NCBI RefSeq assembly: GCF_014836335.1
Contig: NZ_JACSRA010000032.1
Span: 1 to 48,519, forward strand
Source of the DNA: Clostridium cibarium
GTDB lineage: Bacteria; Bacillota; Clostridia; Clostridiales; Clostridiaceae
Direction: 5' to 3'
Length of the DNA: 48,519 bases
Shown: positions 14,659-22,682 of the stretch, piece by piece
Position numbering within the stretch: the stretch's first letter is position 1
How the letters are laid out: each line of letters begins with the position of its first letter
Position numbers and translations under genes: made by a program
Notes under the pieces: generated by a model
Database searches by the model: none
What the model saw: the letters and a program-made list of their open reading frames with translations, nothing else
What the model was told of the DNA's origin: nothing

Positions 14659-16821
14659 ATGATAAAAATAGAAGAAAGATTGGCTAAAGAATTAGAATTA
14701 AAGCTTGGTCAAGTTAATAATGTTATTGAAATGTTAGATGAGGGTAATACTGTACCATTTATTGCTCGATATAGAAAAGAAAAGACAGGTGGACTTTCAG
14801 ATGAAGTGCTAAGAAAGCTAGCTGAAAGATTATCATATTTAAGAAACTTAGAAGAAAGAAAGTCTGATGTATCAAGACTTATTGAAGAACAAGGAAAACT
14901 TACAGAAGAAATAACTTTAGCTTTAGGAAAAGCAGAAACCTTGACAGAAGTTGAAGATATATATAGACCTTACAAACCTAAGAAGAGAACTAGAGCAACT
15001 ATAGCTAAGGAAAAAGGGTTAGAGCCATTAGCTAATTTGATTTTTGAGGGAAAGTTTAAGGGAGATTTGGAAGAAGAAGCTTTAAAATATGTAAGTGAAG
15101 ATAAAGGCGTTGAAAAAGCTGAAGATGCAATTTTAGGAGCTTTAGATATAATAGCTGAAGGAATTTCAGAAGAAGCAAAATATAGAAAGTTCATAAGAGA
15201 ATTAGTAATGAGAGAAGGTTACATTGAGTCAAAAGGTGAATCAGAAGAACCAACTCCTTATGAAATGTATTATGATTATAGTGAAGAAGTAAAGAAGATC
15301 CCGCCTCATAGAATATTGGCTATAAATAGAGGAGAAAAAGAAAAGATTCTTTCTGTAAAGGTTACTTTAAGTGAAGATAAAGTAATTAGCTATTTGGAGA
15401 GAGAGCTTCTTAAAAAGAATGAAACTACAGACGAAAAATTAAAGCTTGCTATAAGAGATGCCTATAAGAGATTGGTTTTTCCATCAATAGAAAGAGAAAT
15501 TAGAAGTGAGCTTACTGATAAGGGTGAAGTTGGAGCTATAATGGTTTTTAAGGAAAATTTAAAGGCATTATTAATGCAAGCTCCTATAAAAGGGAAAGTA
15601 GTTATGGGATATGATCCAGGGTTTAGAACTGGGTGTAAAGTTGCTATTTTAGATGCAACAGGAAAGTTCTTAGAAAATGTTGCGGTATATCCAACTGTTC
15701 CAAGAAAAGATATAGAAGGAACTAAAAAGACTTTGAAAGCTCTTATAAAAAAATACGATGTAGATGTTATATCATTAGGTAATGGAACTGCCTCAAGAGA
15801 ATCAGAAGAAGTTATATCTGAGATGATTGCAGAGATTAAAGAAGATACTGGTAAAGAATTAGCATATGTCATAGTATCAGAAGCTGGAGCTTCTGTTTAC
15901 TCAGCTTCTGAACTTGCAACTAAAGAATATCCTGATCTTGATGTAACAGTTAGAGGCGCTATATCAATAGGTAGAAGACTTCAAGATCCACTAGCAGAGC
16001 TTGTAAAGATAGATCCTAAAGCTATAGGAGTAGGACAGTACCAACATGATGTTACCCAAAAGAGATTAGAAGAATCTCTTAAAGGAGTAGTAGAAGATTC
16101 GGTAAATAAAGTTGGAGTTGATTTAAATACTGCAACACCATCATTACTAACATATATTTCAGGTATTAATGCAGCTATTGCAAAAAATATTGTAGATTAT
16201 AGAGATGAACAAGGTGGATTTAAAAGTAGAAAAGAACTTTTAAAAGTTAAAAGATTAGGGCAAAAAGCTTATGAACAGTGTGCAGGTTTTTTAAGAGTAG
16301 CAGAGAGTAAAGAACCTTTAGATAATACATCAGTTCATCCAGAGTCATACAGTGAAGCAAAAAAACTTATGGAGATATTAGGATACTCAGCGGATGATTT
16401 GAAGAATAAGAAATTAGAAGATATAGAAGAGAGAGTAAAAAATAAAGGATTAAATAATATTGAAAAAGATTTTGAAATTGGTGAATTAACATTAAAGGAT
16501 ATTATTAAAGAACTTCAAAAGCCTGGTAGAGATCCTAGAGATGAAATGCCAAAGCCGATTTTAAAAACTGGGGTTGTAGATCTTAAAGATTTATCAGCAG
16601 GAATGGTTCTTATGGGAACAGTAAGAAATGTATCTGACTTTGGAGCATTTGTTGATATAGGAGTTCACCAAGACGGATTGGTTCATAAGAGCCAAATGGC
16701 AGATAGATTTGTTAAGCATCCTCTGGATATAGTTAAAGTTGGAGACATAGTTAAGGTTAAGATATTGGAAGTAGATACTAAACGTAAGAGAATAGGATTA
16801 ACAATGAAAGACATAGAATAG
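14659..16821 (+). CDS. tex: Tex family RNA-binding transcription accessory protein
   Basis: Cytoplasmic nucleic-acid-binding protein of the Tex/Spt6-like family, linked to transcription and RNA turnover. Typical Tex architecture reads in order: N-terminal helical region with NTVPFIARYRKEKTGGL (residues about 26-42), YqgF-like fold around VMGYDPGFRTGCKVAILD (near 315), helix-hairpin-helix repeats (NTATPSLLTYISGINAAIAKN near 490) and a C-terminal S1 domain (GMVLMGTVRNVSDFGAFVDI near 645). The start chosen is ATG 14659 behind AAGGAGGG; an in-frame TTG 27 nt upstream has no Shine-Dalgarno. This gives 720 aa, standard for Tex. Confidence 0.96.
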   Translation: MIKIEERLAKELELKLGQVNNVIEMLDEGNTVPFIARYRKEKTGGLSDEVLRKLAERLSYLRNLEERKSDVSRLIEEQGKLTEEITLALGKAETLTEVEDIYRPYKPKKRTRATIAKEKGLEPLANLIFEGKFKGDLEEEALKYVSEDKGVEKAEDAILGALDIIAEGISEEAKYRKFIRELVMREGYIESKGESEEPTPYEMYYDYSEEVKKIPPHRILAINRGEKEKILSVKVTLSEDKVISYLERELLKKNETTDEKLKLAIRDAYKRLVFPSIEREIRSELTDKGEVGAIMVFKENLKALLMQAPIKGKVVMGYDPGFRTGCKVAILDATGKFLENVAVYPTVPRKDIEGTKKTLKALIKKYDVDVISLGNGTASRESEEVISEMIAEIKEDTGKELAYVIVSEAGASVYSASELATKEYPDLDVTVRGAISIGRRLQDPLAELVKIDPKAIGVGQYQHDVTQKRLEESLKGVVEDSVNKVGVDLNTATPSLLTYISGINAAIAKNIVDYRDEQGGFKSRKELLKVKRLGQKAYEQCAGFLRVAESKEPLDNTSVHPESYSEAKKLMEILGYSADDLKNKKLEDIEERVKNKGLNNIEKDFEIGELTLKDIIKELQKPGRDPRDEMPKPILKTGVVDLKDLSAGMVLMGTVRNVSDFGAFVDIGVHQDGLVHKSQMADRFVKHPLDIVKVGDIVKVKILEVDTKRKRIGLTMKDIE

Positions 16822-16827
16822 TATATA

Positions 16828-16856
16828 TTGCAACAATTTTAAAATAGGTGTATAAT
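16828..16856 (+). promoter_or_regulatory. Promoter of FMN riboswitch-ribU
   Basis: TTGCAA and TATAAT spaced by 17 nt, starting 7 nt after the tex stop and ending 12 nt before the riboswitch. Confidence 0.78.
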
Positions 16857-16868
16857 GTAAACAAAAAA

Positions 16869-16979
16869 GTCTTCAGGGCGAGGTGTAAGTCCTCACCGGC
16901 GGTATAGCCCGCGAGCTAAGTTTTTAGTTGATTCGGTTAAATTCCGGAGCCGACAGTATAGTCTGGATGAGAGAAGATA
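16869..16979 (+). promoter_or_regulatory. FMN riboswitch (RFN element)
   Basis: All conserved blocks are present: CTTCAGGGCGAGGTG, TCCTCACCGGCGGTA, AGCCCGCGAGC, GATTCGGTTAAATTCCGGAG, CCGACAGTATAGTCTGGATG and the closing GAGAGAAGA that pairs with the 5' GTCTTC. FMN binding should favour the terminator at 17026. Confidence 0.98.
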
Positions 16980-17025
16980 ACATACAATAGTTAGAAAGAT
17001 AATTCTAATGAATTTGTTATCATTA

Positions 17026-17061
17026 GCCCTGACGTAGAATGTCAGGGCTTTATTTGTTTTT
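17026..17061 (+). terminator. FMN riboswitch terminator
   Basis: GCCCTGAC / GTCAGGGC perfect 8-bp stem with a 7-nt loop and a T-rich tail (TTTATTTGTTTTT). It lies between the aptamer and ribU, as expected for transcription attenuation. Confidence 0.92.
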
Positions 17062-17097
17062 AACATCCACCCTAGGAGAAAAAATTGGAGGGTTAAA

Positions 17098-17679
17098 ATG
17101 AATAATTTAAACACACGATTAAACAAATTAATTAAAATTTCATTATTGTCAGCTATAGCAGTGATTCTAATGTATATTGAAGTTCCAATATTGCCTGCTT
17201 TCGGTTGGTTAAAGATGGATATTAGTGAATTGCCAGTACTTATGGGTGCTTTTGCATTTGGTCCTATTGCTGGAATAGTTATTGAAGGAATAAAGATATT
17301 ATTGTTCTTACTACTTAGAGGTACTCAAACTGGTGGAGTGGGAGAAGTTGCTAACTTTATAATTGGAATATCATTTATTTTACCAGCAACAATTATATAC
17401 AATAGAAGAAAGAGCAAAAAAAATGCTGTTATTGGTATGATAGTAGGGGCATTATTTATGGAGGTATTTGCAATAGTAGCTAATGTATATTTCTTATTAC
17501 CTGCTTATGGTATGGCAATGGAACCATCACAATTGATGAATTATGTTACTGCAGGTTTATTACCTTTTAATGGAATTAAGGCCGTTCTAGTTTCTGTTAT
17601 TACGTTCTTAGTTTATAAGAGAGTATCTGTAGCAATATTTAAGGTAGAACCTGAAGTTAGAAAAACTAGAGAAATATAG
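17098..17679 (+). CDS. ribU: ECF riboflavin transporter S component RibU
   Basis: Membrane substrate-binding subunit that captures riboflavin and works with the shared EcfA1-EcfA2-EcfT energising module, which is not in this window. It has about six hydrophobic helices in 193 aa, an N-terminal RLNKLIKISLLSAIAVILMY segment and the RibU-typical LKMDISELPVLMGAFAFGP motif near residues 38-56. Shine-Dalgarno TTGGAGGG supports the start. Control by the FMN riboswitch independently supports riboflavin as the ligand. Monocistronic. Confidence 0.95.
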   Translation: MNNLNTRLNKLIKISLLSAIAVILMYIEVPILPAFGWLKMDISELPVLMGAFAFGPIAGIVIEGIKILLFLLLRGTQTGGVGEVANFIIGISFILPATIIYNRRKSKKNAVIGMIVGALFMEVFAIVANVYFLLPAYGMAMEPSQLMNYVTAGLLPFNGIKAVLVSVITFLVYKRVSVAIFKVEPEVRKTREI

Positions 17680-17713
17680 ATATTATAAAAAGTTTATAGG
17701 ATATTAATTTTTT

Positions 17714-17761
17714 AAGACCTTTTTGAAAAATGAGAAATTTGTCAAAAGGGTCTTATTTTTT
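17714..17761 (+). terminator. Intrinsic terminator after ribU
   Basis: AAGACCTTTTTGA / TCAAAAGGGTCTT stem (one G-U) with a loop of about 14 nt, followed by ATTTTTTT. Confidence 0.85.
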
Positions 17762-17804
17762 TGGTAAATTATTCGATAATAAGGTTAGAAAAAGAATAAT
17801 ATGG

Positions 17805-17827
17805 TATAATATATTCATATATGAATA
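17805..17827 (+). promoter_or_regulatory. Possible -10 box and overlapping palindrome before the SH3b-NlpC gene
   Basis: TATAAT (17805-17810) is followed at once by the 16-nt palindrome TATTCATATATGAATA (17812-17827), placed where a repressor would block transcription start. No convincing -35 is seen, so this is tentative. Confidence 0.35.
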
Positions 17828-17892
17828 ATAAGTGACTTTTTGTAAAGTGAAATTGATATATATTAAGTATTACAGATTGAAGGAGATAAGTT

Positions 17893-19902
17893 ATGAAAAG
17901 AAATAAAATAATGAAACTTGTAGTTGCATCATCGGCAATTGCAGGAGGGATAAGTTTATCTAGCAATACTGTACATGCAACTGAAAACAATGCTGGTAAT
18001 ATTAAAACTGGCGAGTTAACTAAAAGTAGTATGGCATTAAAAAGTGTTACTAAAGGAAAAGTGGTTAATATAAGCACTAATCTTAGAGTTCGTTCAGATG
18101 CAGGAACTAACTATGATACTATTGGATATTTATATAATGGACAAGAAATTGAGGTTAACTCAGAAAAAGGTGGTTGGTATAGGATATCTTTTAATGGGAG
18201 AGAAGGGTATGTTTCAAAAGATTATATAAATTTAAATGAATCTCTTTCAAATACTGTAGTTACATCTGAAAAAAAAGGACAAGTAATAAATATAACAAGT
18301 AGTTTAAATATAAGACAATCAGCAAGCACAGGTTCAGCTGTAATTGGATCATTAAGAAATGGTGATACATTTGAGATTATATCAAATAGTAATGGTTGGT
18401 ATAATATAAAATCACAAAACACAATAGGTTTTATAAATGGTGAATATGTAAAAGAAGTAGATAGTTCAAGTATACAAAATAAACCTGAACCACAAGTTGA
18501 AGTAAAATCTGGGGTAAAAGGAAAAGTAGTTAATATAACATCTAATTTAAGAGTTAGGACAAGTCCTTCTACTTCTTCATCTATTTTAGGTTATATATTA
18601 AACGGACAAGAAGTTGGTATAACAGGTGAAAATGGAGATTGGTATAAAATTTCCTTTAACAATTCAGATGGATATGTTTCAAAAGAATATGTTCAAAAAG
18701 AAAATGCAACACCAGTAAATACAAAAGCTGAAACACAAGAAAATTTTACAGCAAGTGGAAGAGGACAAGTAACAAATGTAACAAATAGCTTAAACATAAG
18801 ACAATCAGCAAGCACAAGTTCGAGAGTATTAGGTTCTTTAAGAAATGGTGAAAACTTTGACATAATAGGAAAAAGCGGAAATTGGTATAATATAAGAACA
18901 GGTTCGGTAACAGGATATGTATCAGGAGATTATGTAAAAGAAGTATCAGGAAACTCTGTTCCTAGCAGTACTCCTCAGCAAGCTGCGAGTGGAAGAGGAC
19001 AAGTAACCAATATAACAAATAGCTTAAACATAAGACAATCAGCAAGCACAAGTTCGAAAGTAATAGGTTCTTTAAGAAACGGTGAAGGCTTTGATATAAT
19101 AGGAAAGAGTGGAAATTGGTATAATATAAGAACAGGTTCAGTAACAGGATATGTATCAGGAGATTATGTAAGAGAGACATCTGGTTCAAGTGATAGCACA
19201 AATCATTCAGAAGAAGTTATATCTAATCAAAAAGGGCAGGTTATAAATATAACTAGCAATTTAAGAGTAAGATCTAGTGCAGGCACAAATTCAACAGTTT
19301 TAGGATATTTATTAAATAATCAAATAGTTAATATAACAGGTAAGCGTGGACAGTGGATTAAGATAAACTTTAATGGACAAGCTGGATATGTAAGCAGTGA
19401 GTATATTAAGGTTGTAAATTCTAGTACTAGTGATGAACATACAAATAATACATCAACGTTCTACTCAATATTTAATGCTATGAAATCGCAATTAGGAAGT
19501 CCTTATGTTTGGGGAGGAGATGGTGAGTCCTTAACCACAACTCTTTTAAATAGCCTTAGGAGCTTATATCCGATTAAAGCAGCAGGGGGTTTTTATAATA
19601 GAGCTGCAAGTTATGTAAATCAGGGATATAGAGCTTTTGATTGCTCAGGACTTATGCAATGGGGATACAAACAAGCTGGCATATCGATAGGTAGAACCAC
19701 TTGGGATCAGATAGGAGATGGAACAGAAGTTTCACTTTCAGATTTAAAACCAGGAGACTTGTTGTTTTACTCAAGTCTAGAACATGTTGGAATGTATATA
19801 GGAAATGGACAATGGATAGAAGCTCCAAATAGTAGTTCAAATGTTAGAATAGTAAATGTTCCTTGGAGTAAAATTGGTAGAGCTAGAAGAATTTTAGGAT
19901 AG
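17893..19902 (+). CDS. Secreted cell-wall hydrolase: six SH3b repeats plus NlpC/P60
   Basis: Exported peptidoglycan endopeptidase. A Sec signal peptide (MKRNKIMKLVVASSAIAGG ... VHA-TEN, cleavage near residue 31) is followed by six bacterial SH3 domains at about residues 54-112, 126-190, 210-272, 287-350, 365-428 and 445-505, then an NlpC/P60 domain at about 525-669. The catalytic Cys is in FDCSGLMQWGY (about residue 584) and the His in LEHVGMYIGNGQWIEA (about 631). Between VWGGDGES and the catalytic Cys there is an extra segment of about 40 residues (LTTTLLNSLRSLYPIKAAGG ...), longer than usual. SH3 domains should bind the wall. ATG follows GGAGATAAG. No CWLP-type or LPXTG anchor is seen. Confidence 0.92.
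   Translation: MKRNKIMKLVVASSAIAGGISLSSNTVHATENNAGNIKTGELTKSSMALKSVTKGKVVNISTNLRVRSDAGTNYDTIGYLYNGQEIEVNSEKGGWYRISFNGREGYVSKDYINLNESLSNTVVTSEKKGQVINITSSLNIRQSASTGSAVIGSLRNGDTFEIISNSNGWYNIKSQNTIGFINGEYVKEVDSSSIQNKPEPQVEVKSGVKGKVVNITSNLRVRTSPSTSSSILGYILNGQEVGITGENGDWYKISFNNSDGYVSKEYVQKENATPVNTKAETQENFTASGRGQVTNVTNSLNIRQSASTSSRVLGSLRNGENFDIIGKSGNWYNIRTGSVTGYVSGDYVKEVSGNSVPSSTPQQAASGRGQVTNITNSLNIRQSASTSSKVIGSLRNGEGFDIIGKSGNWYNIRTGSVTGYVSGDYVRETSGSSDSTNHSEEVISNQKGQVINITSNLRVRSSAGTNSTVLGYLLNNQIVNITGKRGQWIKINFNGQAGYVSSEYIKVVNSSTSDEHTNNTSTFYSIFNAMKSQLGSPYVWGGDGESLTTTLLNSLRSLYPIKAAGGFYNRAASYVNQGYRAFDCSGLMQWGYKQAGISIGRTTWDQIGDGTEVSLSDLKPGDLLFYSSLEHVGMYIGNGQWIEAPNSSSNVRIVNVPWSKIGRARRILG
18751..19176 (+). 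repeat. Recent tandem duplication of an SH3b unit
   Basis: The stretch starting at 18751 (fourth SH3 domain) and the one starting at 18985 (fifth) are nearly identical at DNA level over about 190 nt, differing mostly by silent changes; offset 234 nt. The other four SH3 copies are much more diverged. Confidence 0.85.
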
Positions 19903-19923
19903 AATAACAAGTTAAGGTAATTA

Positions 19924-19965
19924 TAAGATCTTATAGTAAAGAAAATTTATTATAGGATCTTTTTT
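19924..19965 (+). terminator. Intrinsic terminator after the SH3b-NlpC gene
   Basis: AAGATCTTATA pairs with TATAGGATCTT (one bulge) and is followed by TTTT. The remaining bases up to 20119 show only an AT-rich leader. Confidence 0.75.
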
Positions 19966-20119
19966 GTTTGAATATATTTACAAATTAAGAATATGTATAT
20001 AATGTTCCAGAAATTTTTAATTTGTACAAAGGTAAAAAAAATATATTGGAGATAATATAAAATAATTAACGATGTAGGGGATTGGGGGAGAAAATAAATA
20101 ATAACAAAGGGTGATAAAA

Positions 20120-20716
20120 ATGAAAATTGGAAAGTCTGCAATAATTCTTTATGGCATGACTGAGATAAATAAGGAGATGAGGGGTAAAAAGTTAAGTGAG
20201 TACAAAGACAGGAGATACTTAGAAATTATTTTAGAGTCTGTAAGAAATTATGATGAAATAATAATTTTAAATCAAGCTAATGAAATGTTAAGGTATTATA
20301 ACAAAGAGAAAAAGGTTACAAGTTCAGAAATGATAGCTATGATTAGTATTTATAAAGCATTAAATAAAATTAGAAATTCTAAGGCATTAGTGCTTTCATG
20401 TAATATGCCGTTAATAAGCAAAAGATTTTTAGATTATATGGGCATAATTAATTTTAAAGAACAAGTATTGGTACCATTTGCAATGAGTAAAATTCAAAGT
20501 TTTTGCGCTATATATGATAAGGCTGTATTACCTTATTTGAAAATGATGATAGAGAATGGAAATAAATCTTTTGATGACCTGTATAGTAATATAAGTGTGA
20601 GATATATTTTTCCAAGAAATGAAGATGTTTTCATAAATATAAATGCTATAGAAGACTATTTATTAATAAAAGAAAAAGAATTAAGTGAATGTGGATACAA
20701 TAACATAATTTATTAA
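20120..20716 (+). CDS. MobA-like nucleotidyltransferase fold lacking signature motifs
   Basis: Looks like a degenerate MobA (molybdenum cofactor guanylyltransferase, GT-A fold). Fold landmarks match in order: first strand SAIILYG, then NYDEIIILNQANE, the central KALVLSCNMPLISKRFLDYM (MobA usually has CDMP), AIYDKAVLPYLKMMIENGNK and the closing VFININAIEDY (MobA: F-x-N-x-NTPED). The essential GGxSxRMGxDK loop reads YGMTEINKEMRGKKL and the GPLxG motif is missing, so nucleotide binding is doubtful. The start is ATG 20120 with AAAGGGTG as Shine-Dalgarno (198 aa); GTG 20111 is part of that site. It is followed after 47 nt by a MogA-like gene with the same kind of loss. Confidence 0.6.
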   Translation: MKIGKSAIILYGMTEINKEMRGKKLSEYKDRRYLEIILESVRNYDEIIILNQANEMLRYYNKEKKVTSSEMIAMISIYKALNKIRNSKALVLSCNMPLISKRFLDYMGIINFKEQVLVPFAMSKIQSFCAIYDKAVLPYLKMMIENGNKSFDDLYSNISVRYIFPRNEDVFININAIEDYLLIKEKELSECGYNNIIY

Positions 20717-20763
20717 TAAATTATGTATTATAGTAGTAAAGTAACAGTTAAATAGGAGGAGTT

Positions 20764-21177
20764 ATGTATAAGGCGTGTGTTATCGTAATAAGTGATAAGG
20801 GATATACAGGAGAAGAAGAAGATATAATGGGTAAATATTTAGTTGACTTGCTAAGAAAAAATAAATTTGATATAACTGCATATACTATAGTTCCAGAAAT
20901 TAAAGATATATTTAAGCGGTTTTTAATAAAATGCTGTGATGAATATGGAGTTGAATTAGTAGTTACAGTTAATTCTAATAGTTTAGGTAGAGAAGTTGAT
21001 GATGGGATATCAATATTTGATGAGGGAATGACAATATTTAAGGAAAGATTAGATTTAATTAATAAAAAAAATTTAGATTTAGGAGTAAGAGGGGAGACTT
21101 TAATTGTTAATGTAGATAATACAGAAGAAATCGAAATTGATATTGTTAAAGAAGCAATAAAGTCGATAAAAGAATAA
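20764..21177 (+). CDS. MogA/MoaB-like protein lacking the GGTG motif
   Basis: Resembles the MogA/MoaB family that adenylylates molybdopterin. The start (YKACVIVISDKGYTGEEEDIMGKYLVDLL) matches the family's SD-x-GE-x-D-x-SG opening, and IVPEIKDIFKRFLIKCCDE mirrors IVPDD-x-I. The invariant GGTG substrate loop reads VTVNSNSLGREVDD, and the end LGVRGETLIVNVDNTEE echoes GxRGKTLIINLPG without the PG. 137 aa is a bit short. Shine-Dalgarno TAGGAGGAG supports the start. It is probably co-transcribed with the MobA-like gene. Intact but very likely not a molybdopterin adenylyltransferase. Confidence 0.65.
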   Translation: MYKACVIVISDKGYTGEEEDIMGKYLVDLLRKNKFDITAYTIVPEIKDIFKRFLIKCCDEYGVELVVTVNSNSLGREVDDGISIFDEGMTIFKERLDLINKKNLDLGVRGETLIVNVDNTEEIEIDIVKEAIKSIKE

Positions 21178-21215
21178 AGGTTGTAGAAATGATTTTTCTA
21201 CAACCTTTAATTTTT
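21176..21215 (+). terminator. Intrinsic terminator after the MogA-like gene
   Basis: AAAGGTTGTAGAAA / TTTCTACAACCTTT perfect stem beginning in the stop codon, followed by AATTTTT. Confidence 0.9.
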
Positions 21216-21246
21216 GGTATACTTATATTAGAAAAGGAGGATAAGT

Positions 21247-21729
21247 ATGATAAGGAATGTTAAGATAGAAGATTCAAAAGATATTGCGAAGATTAATAAT
21301 TATTACATATTGAATACTTGTATTACTTTTGATATGGAAAAAATAGAGCTAAATGATATGAAAGAGAAAATTAAAAAGCATATAAATAGAGATCCTTGGA
21401 TTGTATATGAAGAAAATAATAGAGTAATAGGTTATGCATATGTTAGTGAATGGAGGTCAAAAGCTGCCTTTGATTTAACTAAAGAAGTAACTATATATTT
21501 AGATATTAATGAAAAAGGAAAAGGAGTAGGAACTAAGTTAATGGAAGAATTGTTGAAGCGATGTAGAGAAGCGGGAATACATACACTTGTTTCAGTAATA
21601 ACTATGCCAAATGATGTAAGTGTATCATTACATGAAAAATTTGGTTTCAAAAACGTAGCTTATTATAAAGAAGTTGGGTATAAACAAGAAAAGTGGCTAG
21701 ATGTTGGTTCTTGGCATCTACTTTTATAA
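21247..21729 (+). CDS. GNAT acetyltransferase, phosphinothricin/YncA-like
   Basis: Acetyl-CoA-dependent amine acetyltransferase of the Pat/YncA (MnaT) group. The order of motifs fits: IRNVKIEDSKDIAKINNYYI at the N-terminus, IGYAYVSEWRSKAAFDLTKEVTIYL (typical W-R-x-x-x-A-y segment), the CoA loop NEKGKGVGTKLMEELL, and LHEKFGFKNVAYYKEVGYKQ near the end. Relatives acetylate L-amino-acid analogues such as phosphinothricin or methionine sulfoximine; the real substrate here is unknown. 160 aa is normal. AAAAGGAGG precedes the start. Monocistronic. Confidence 0.88.
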   Translation: MIRNVKIEDSKDIAKINNYYILNTCITFDMEKIELNDMKEKIKKHINRDPWIVYEENNRVIGYAYVSEWRSKAAFDLTKEVTIYLDINEKGKGVGTKLMEELLKRCREAGIHTLVSVITMPNDVSVSLHEKFGFKNVAYYKEVGYKQEKWLDVGSWHLLL

Positions 21730-21767
21730 TAAAGAAGCTGTCTCAAAATTGAGACAGCTTCTTTATT
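21728..21767. terminator. Bidirectional terminator between GNAT and cold-shock genes
   Basis: AATAAAGAAGCTGTCTC / GAGACAGCTTCTTTATT, a perfect 17-bp stem with a 6-nt loop, lying between two convergent genes and touching both stop codons. Confidence 0.85.
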
Positions 21768-21975
21768 ATAACTTTTGAACATTTACAGCCATAGGCCCTT
21801 TTTCTCCATTTTCAACATCGAAAGATACATTTTCGCCTTCCTGTAAATCTTTATTAGGACCTTGGGTTTTTAATTGGGAATGATGCACAAAAACATCATT
21901 ACCATCATCACCGGAAATAAATCCATAACCTTTTTCAGTGTTAAACCATTTTACTGTACCAGTTCTACTTGACAT
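21766..21975 (-). CDS. Cold-shock domain protein (CspA family)
   Basis: Small single-stranded RNA/DNA-binding protein that melts RNA structure. Almost the entire 69 aa is one cold-shock domain: GTVKWFNTEKGYGFI (RNP1), DVFVHHSQL (RNP2) and a conserved end VSFDVENGEKGPMAVNV. Shine-Dalgarno AAGGAGAG lies 7 nt before the start. It is divergent from the iron operon upstream. The roughly 200-nt intergenic space holds the iron-operon promoter; I could not resolve a clear csp promoter or a classic cold-box leader. Confidence 0.96.
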   Translation of the reverse strand: MSSRTGTVKWFNTEKGYGFISGDDGNDVFVHHSQLKTQGPNKDLQEGENVSFDVENGEKGPMAVNVQKL

Positions 21976-22105
21976 TATTAATCTCTCCTTGCATTTAAGT
22001 ATATATATAGTATTGGCTAAATAATAAATTTTACTCTTAATAATTTGTAGTAAAAATTATAGAAGTTTGTATATTTATGAATAAAATAAAAATCAAAAGA
22101 AATAG

Positions 22106-22134
22106 TTGAAATTAATTATCAGTTGATGTACAAT
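22106..22134 (+). promoter_or_regulatory. Iron-operon promoter with overlapping Fur-box-like site
   Basis: TTGAAA and TACAAT spaced by 17 nt form a good sigma-A promoter. TGAAATTAATTATCA at 22107-22121 matches the Fur 7-1-7 inverted repeat TGATAAT-N-ATTATCA at 12 of 14 positions and covers the -35 and spacer, so iron-loaded Fur could block transcription. Confidence 0.7.
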
Positions 22135-22184
22135 ATCAATAACGAGAAGAAAAATCAAGCATCTATGCCAAAGGGAGTGAGTTA

Positions 22185-22448
22185 ATGTTAAATAAAGTAT
22201 TAGAGTTTATTAACAGGGAAGGTAATTTTTCTAGTAGAGTAATAGCTAGAGAATTTAATCTTCAGGAATCTATGGTTGATGATTTTAAAAATAAGCTTAT
22301 AAATATGGGCTATATTGCGAAAATATCATGTGATATGTCTGCATGCGAGAAGTGTTCTTGTGGATGTAGTACTAAGAAATTAAATGATAAGGTAGATTGG
22401 GAAATAACTAAAAAAGGTTATGAATTATTAAATAAAATTGGGAGGTAG
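22185..22448 (+). CDS. FeoC-like winged-helix regulator with cysteine cluster
   Basis: Small protein (87 aa) heading the Feo operon. The N-terminal part reads as a winged helix (VLEFINREGNFSSRVIAREFNLQESMVDDFKNKLINMGYI), followed by CDMSACEKCSCGC, a four- to five-cysteine cluster like the Fe-S/redox site of FeoC proteins, and a short helical end. FeoC is thought to protect or regulate FeoB in response to iron or oxygen. Shine-Dalgarno AAAGGGAG. The 2-nt gap to feoA indicates coupling. Family assignment is by context and pattern. Confidence 0.78.
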   Translation: MLNKVLEFINREGNFSSRVIAREFNLQESMVDDFKNKLINMGYIAKISCDMSACEKCSCGCSTKKLNDKVDWEITKKGYELLNKIGR

Positions 22449-22450
22449 TT

Positions 22451-22672
22451 ATGAGTACTTTGGATCAATTACAGGTTGGAGAGAAGATGAAAGTTAACAA
22501 TATCCAAAAAAATAGTCCAGTAAGAAGAAAGCTCTTGGATATGGGAATAACACCAGGAGTAGAGCTTCAAGTTACTGGGAGAGCACCTTTTGGTGATCCG
22601 ATGGAAGTTCTAGTAAGAGGATATAAGCTAACGTTAAGAAAAAATGAAGCTATGGTAGTAGCTGGAGAGTAG
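22451..22672 (+). CDS. feoA: Ferrous iron transport protein FeoA (first copy)
   Basis: Small cytosolic SH3-like protein (73 aa) that assists FeoB. The FeoA core is clear: LQVGEKMKVNNI, the KLLDMGITPGVELQV turn, FGDPMEVLVRGYKLTLRKNEA and a final strand. It overlaps its Shine-Dalgarno (GGGAGG) with the end of the FeoC-like gene and lies 10 nt before a second feoA. The closer match of the two to typical FeoA. Confidence 0.93.
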   Translation: MSTLDQLQVGEKMKVNNIQKNSPVRRKLLDMGITPGVELQVTGRAPFGDPMEVLVRGYKLTLRKNEAMVVAGE

Positions 22673-22682
22673 AGGTGGTTAT

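Noticed and set aside
15462..15872. 136-codon open frame on the minus strand inside tex
   Set aside because: Fully antisense to conserved Tex motifs, without its own RBS or recognisable domain.
18061..19420. Repeated blocks suggesting a CRISPR-like or satellite array
   Set aside because: The repeats are in-frame SH3b domain units inside one gene, with coding-type variation.
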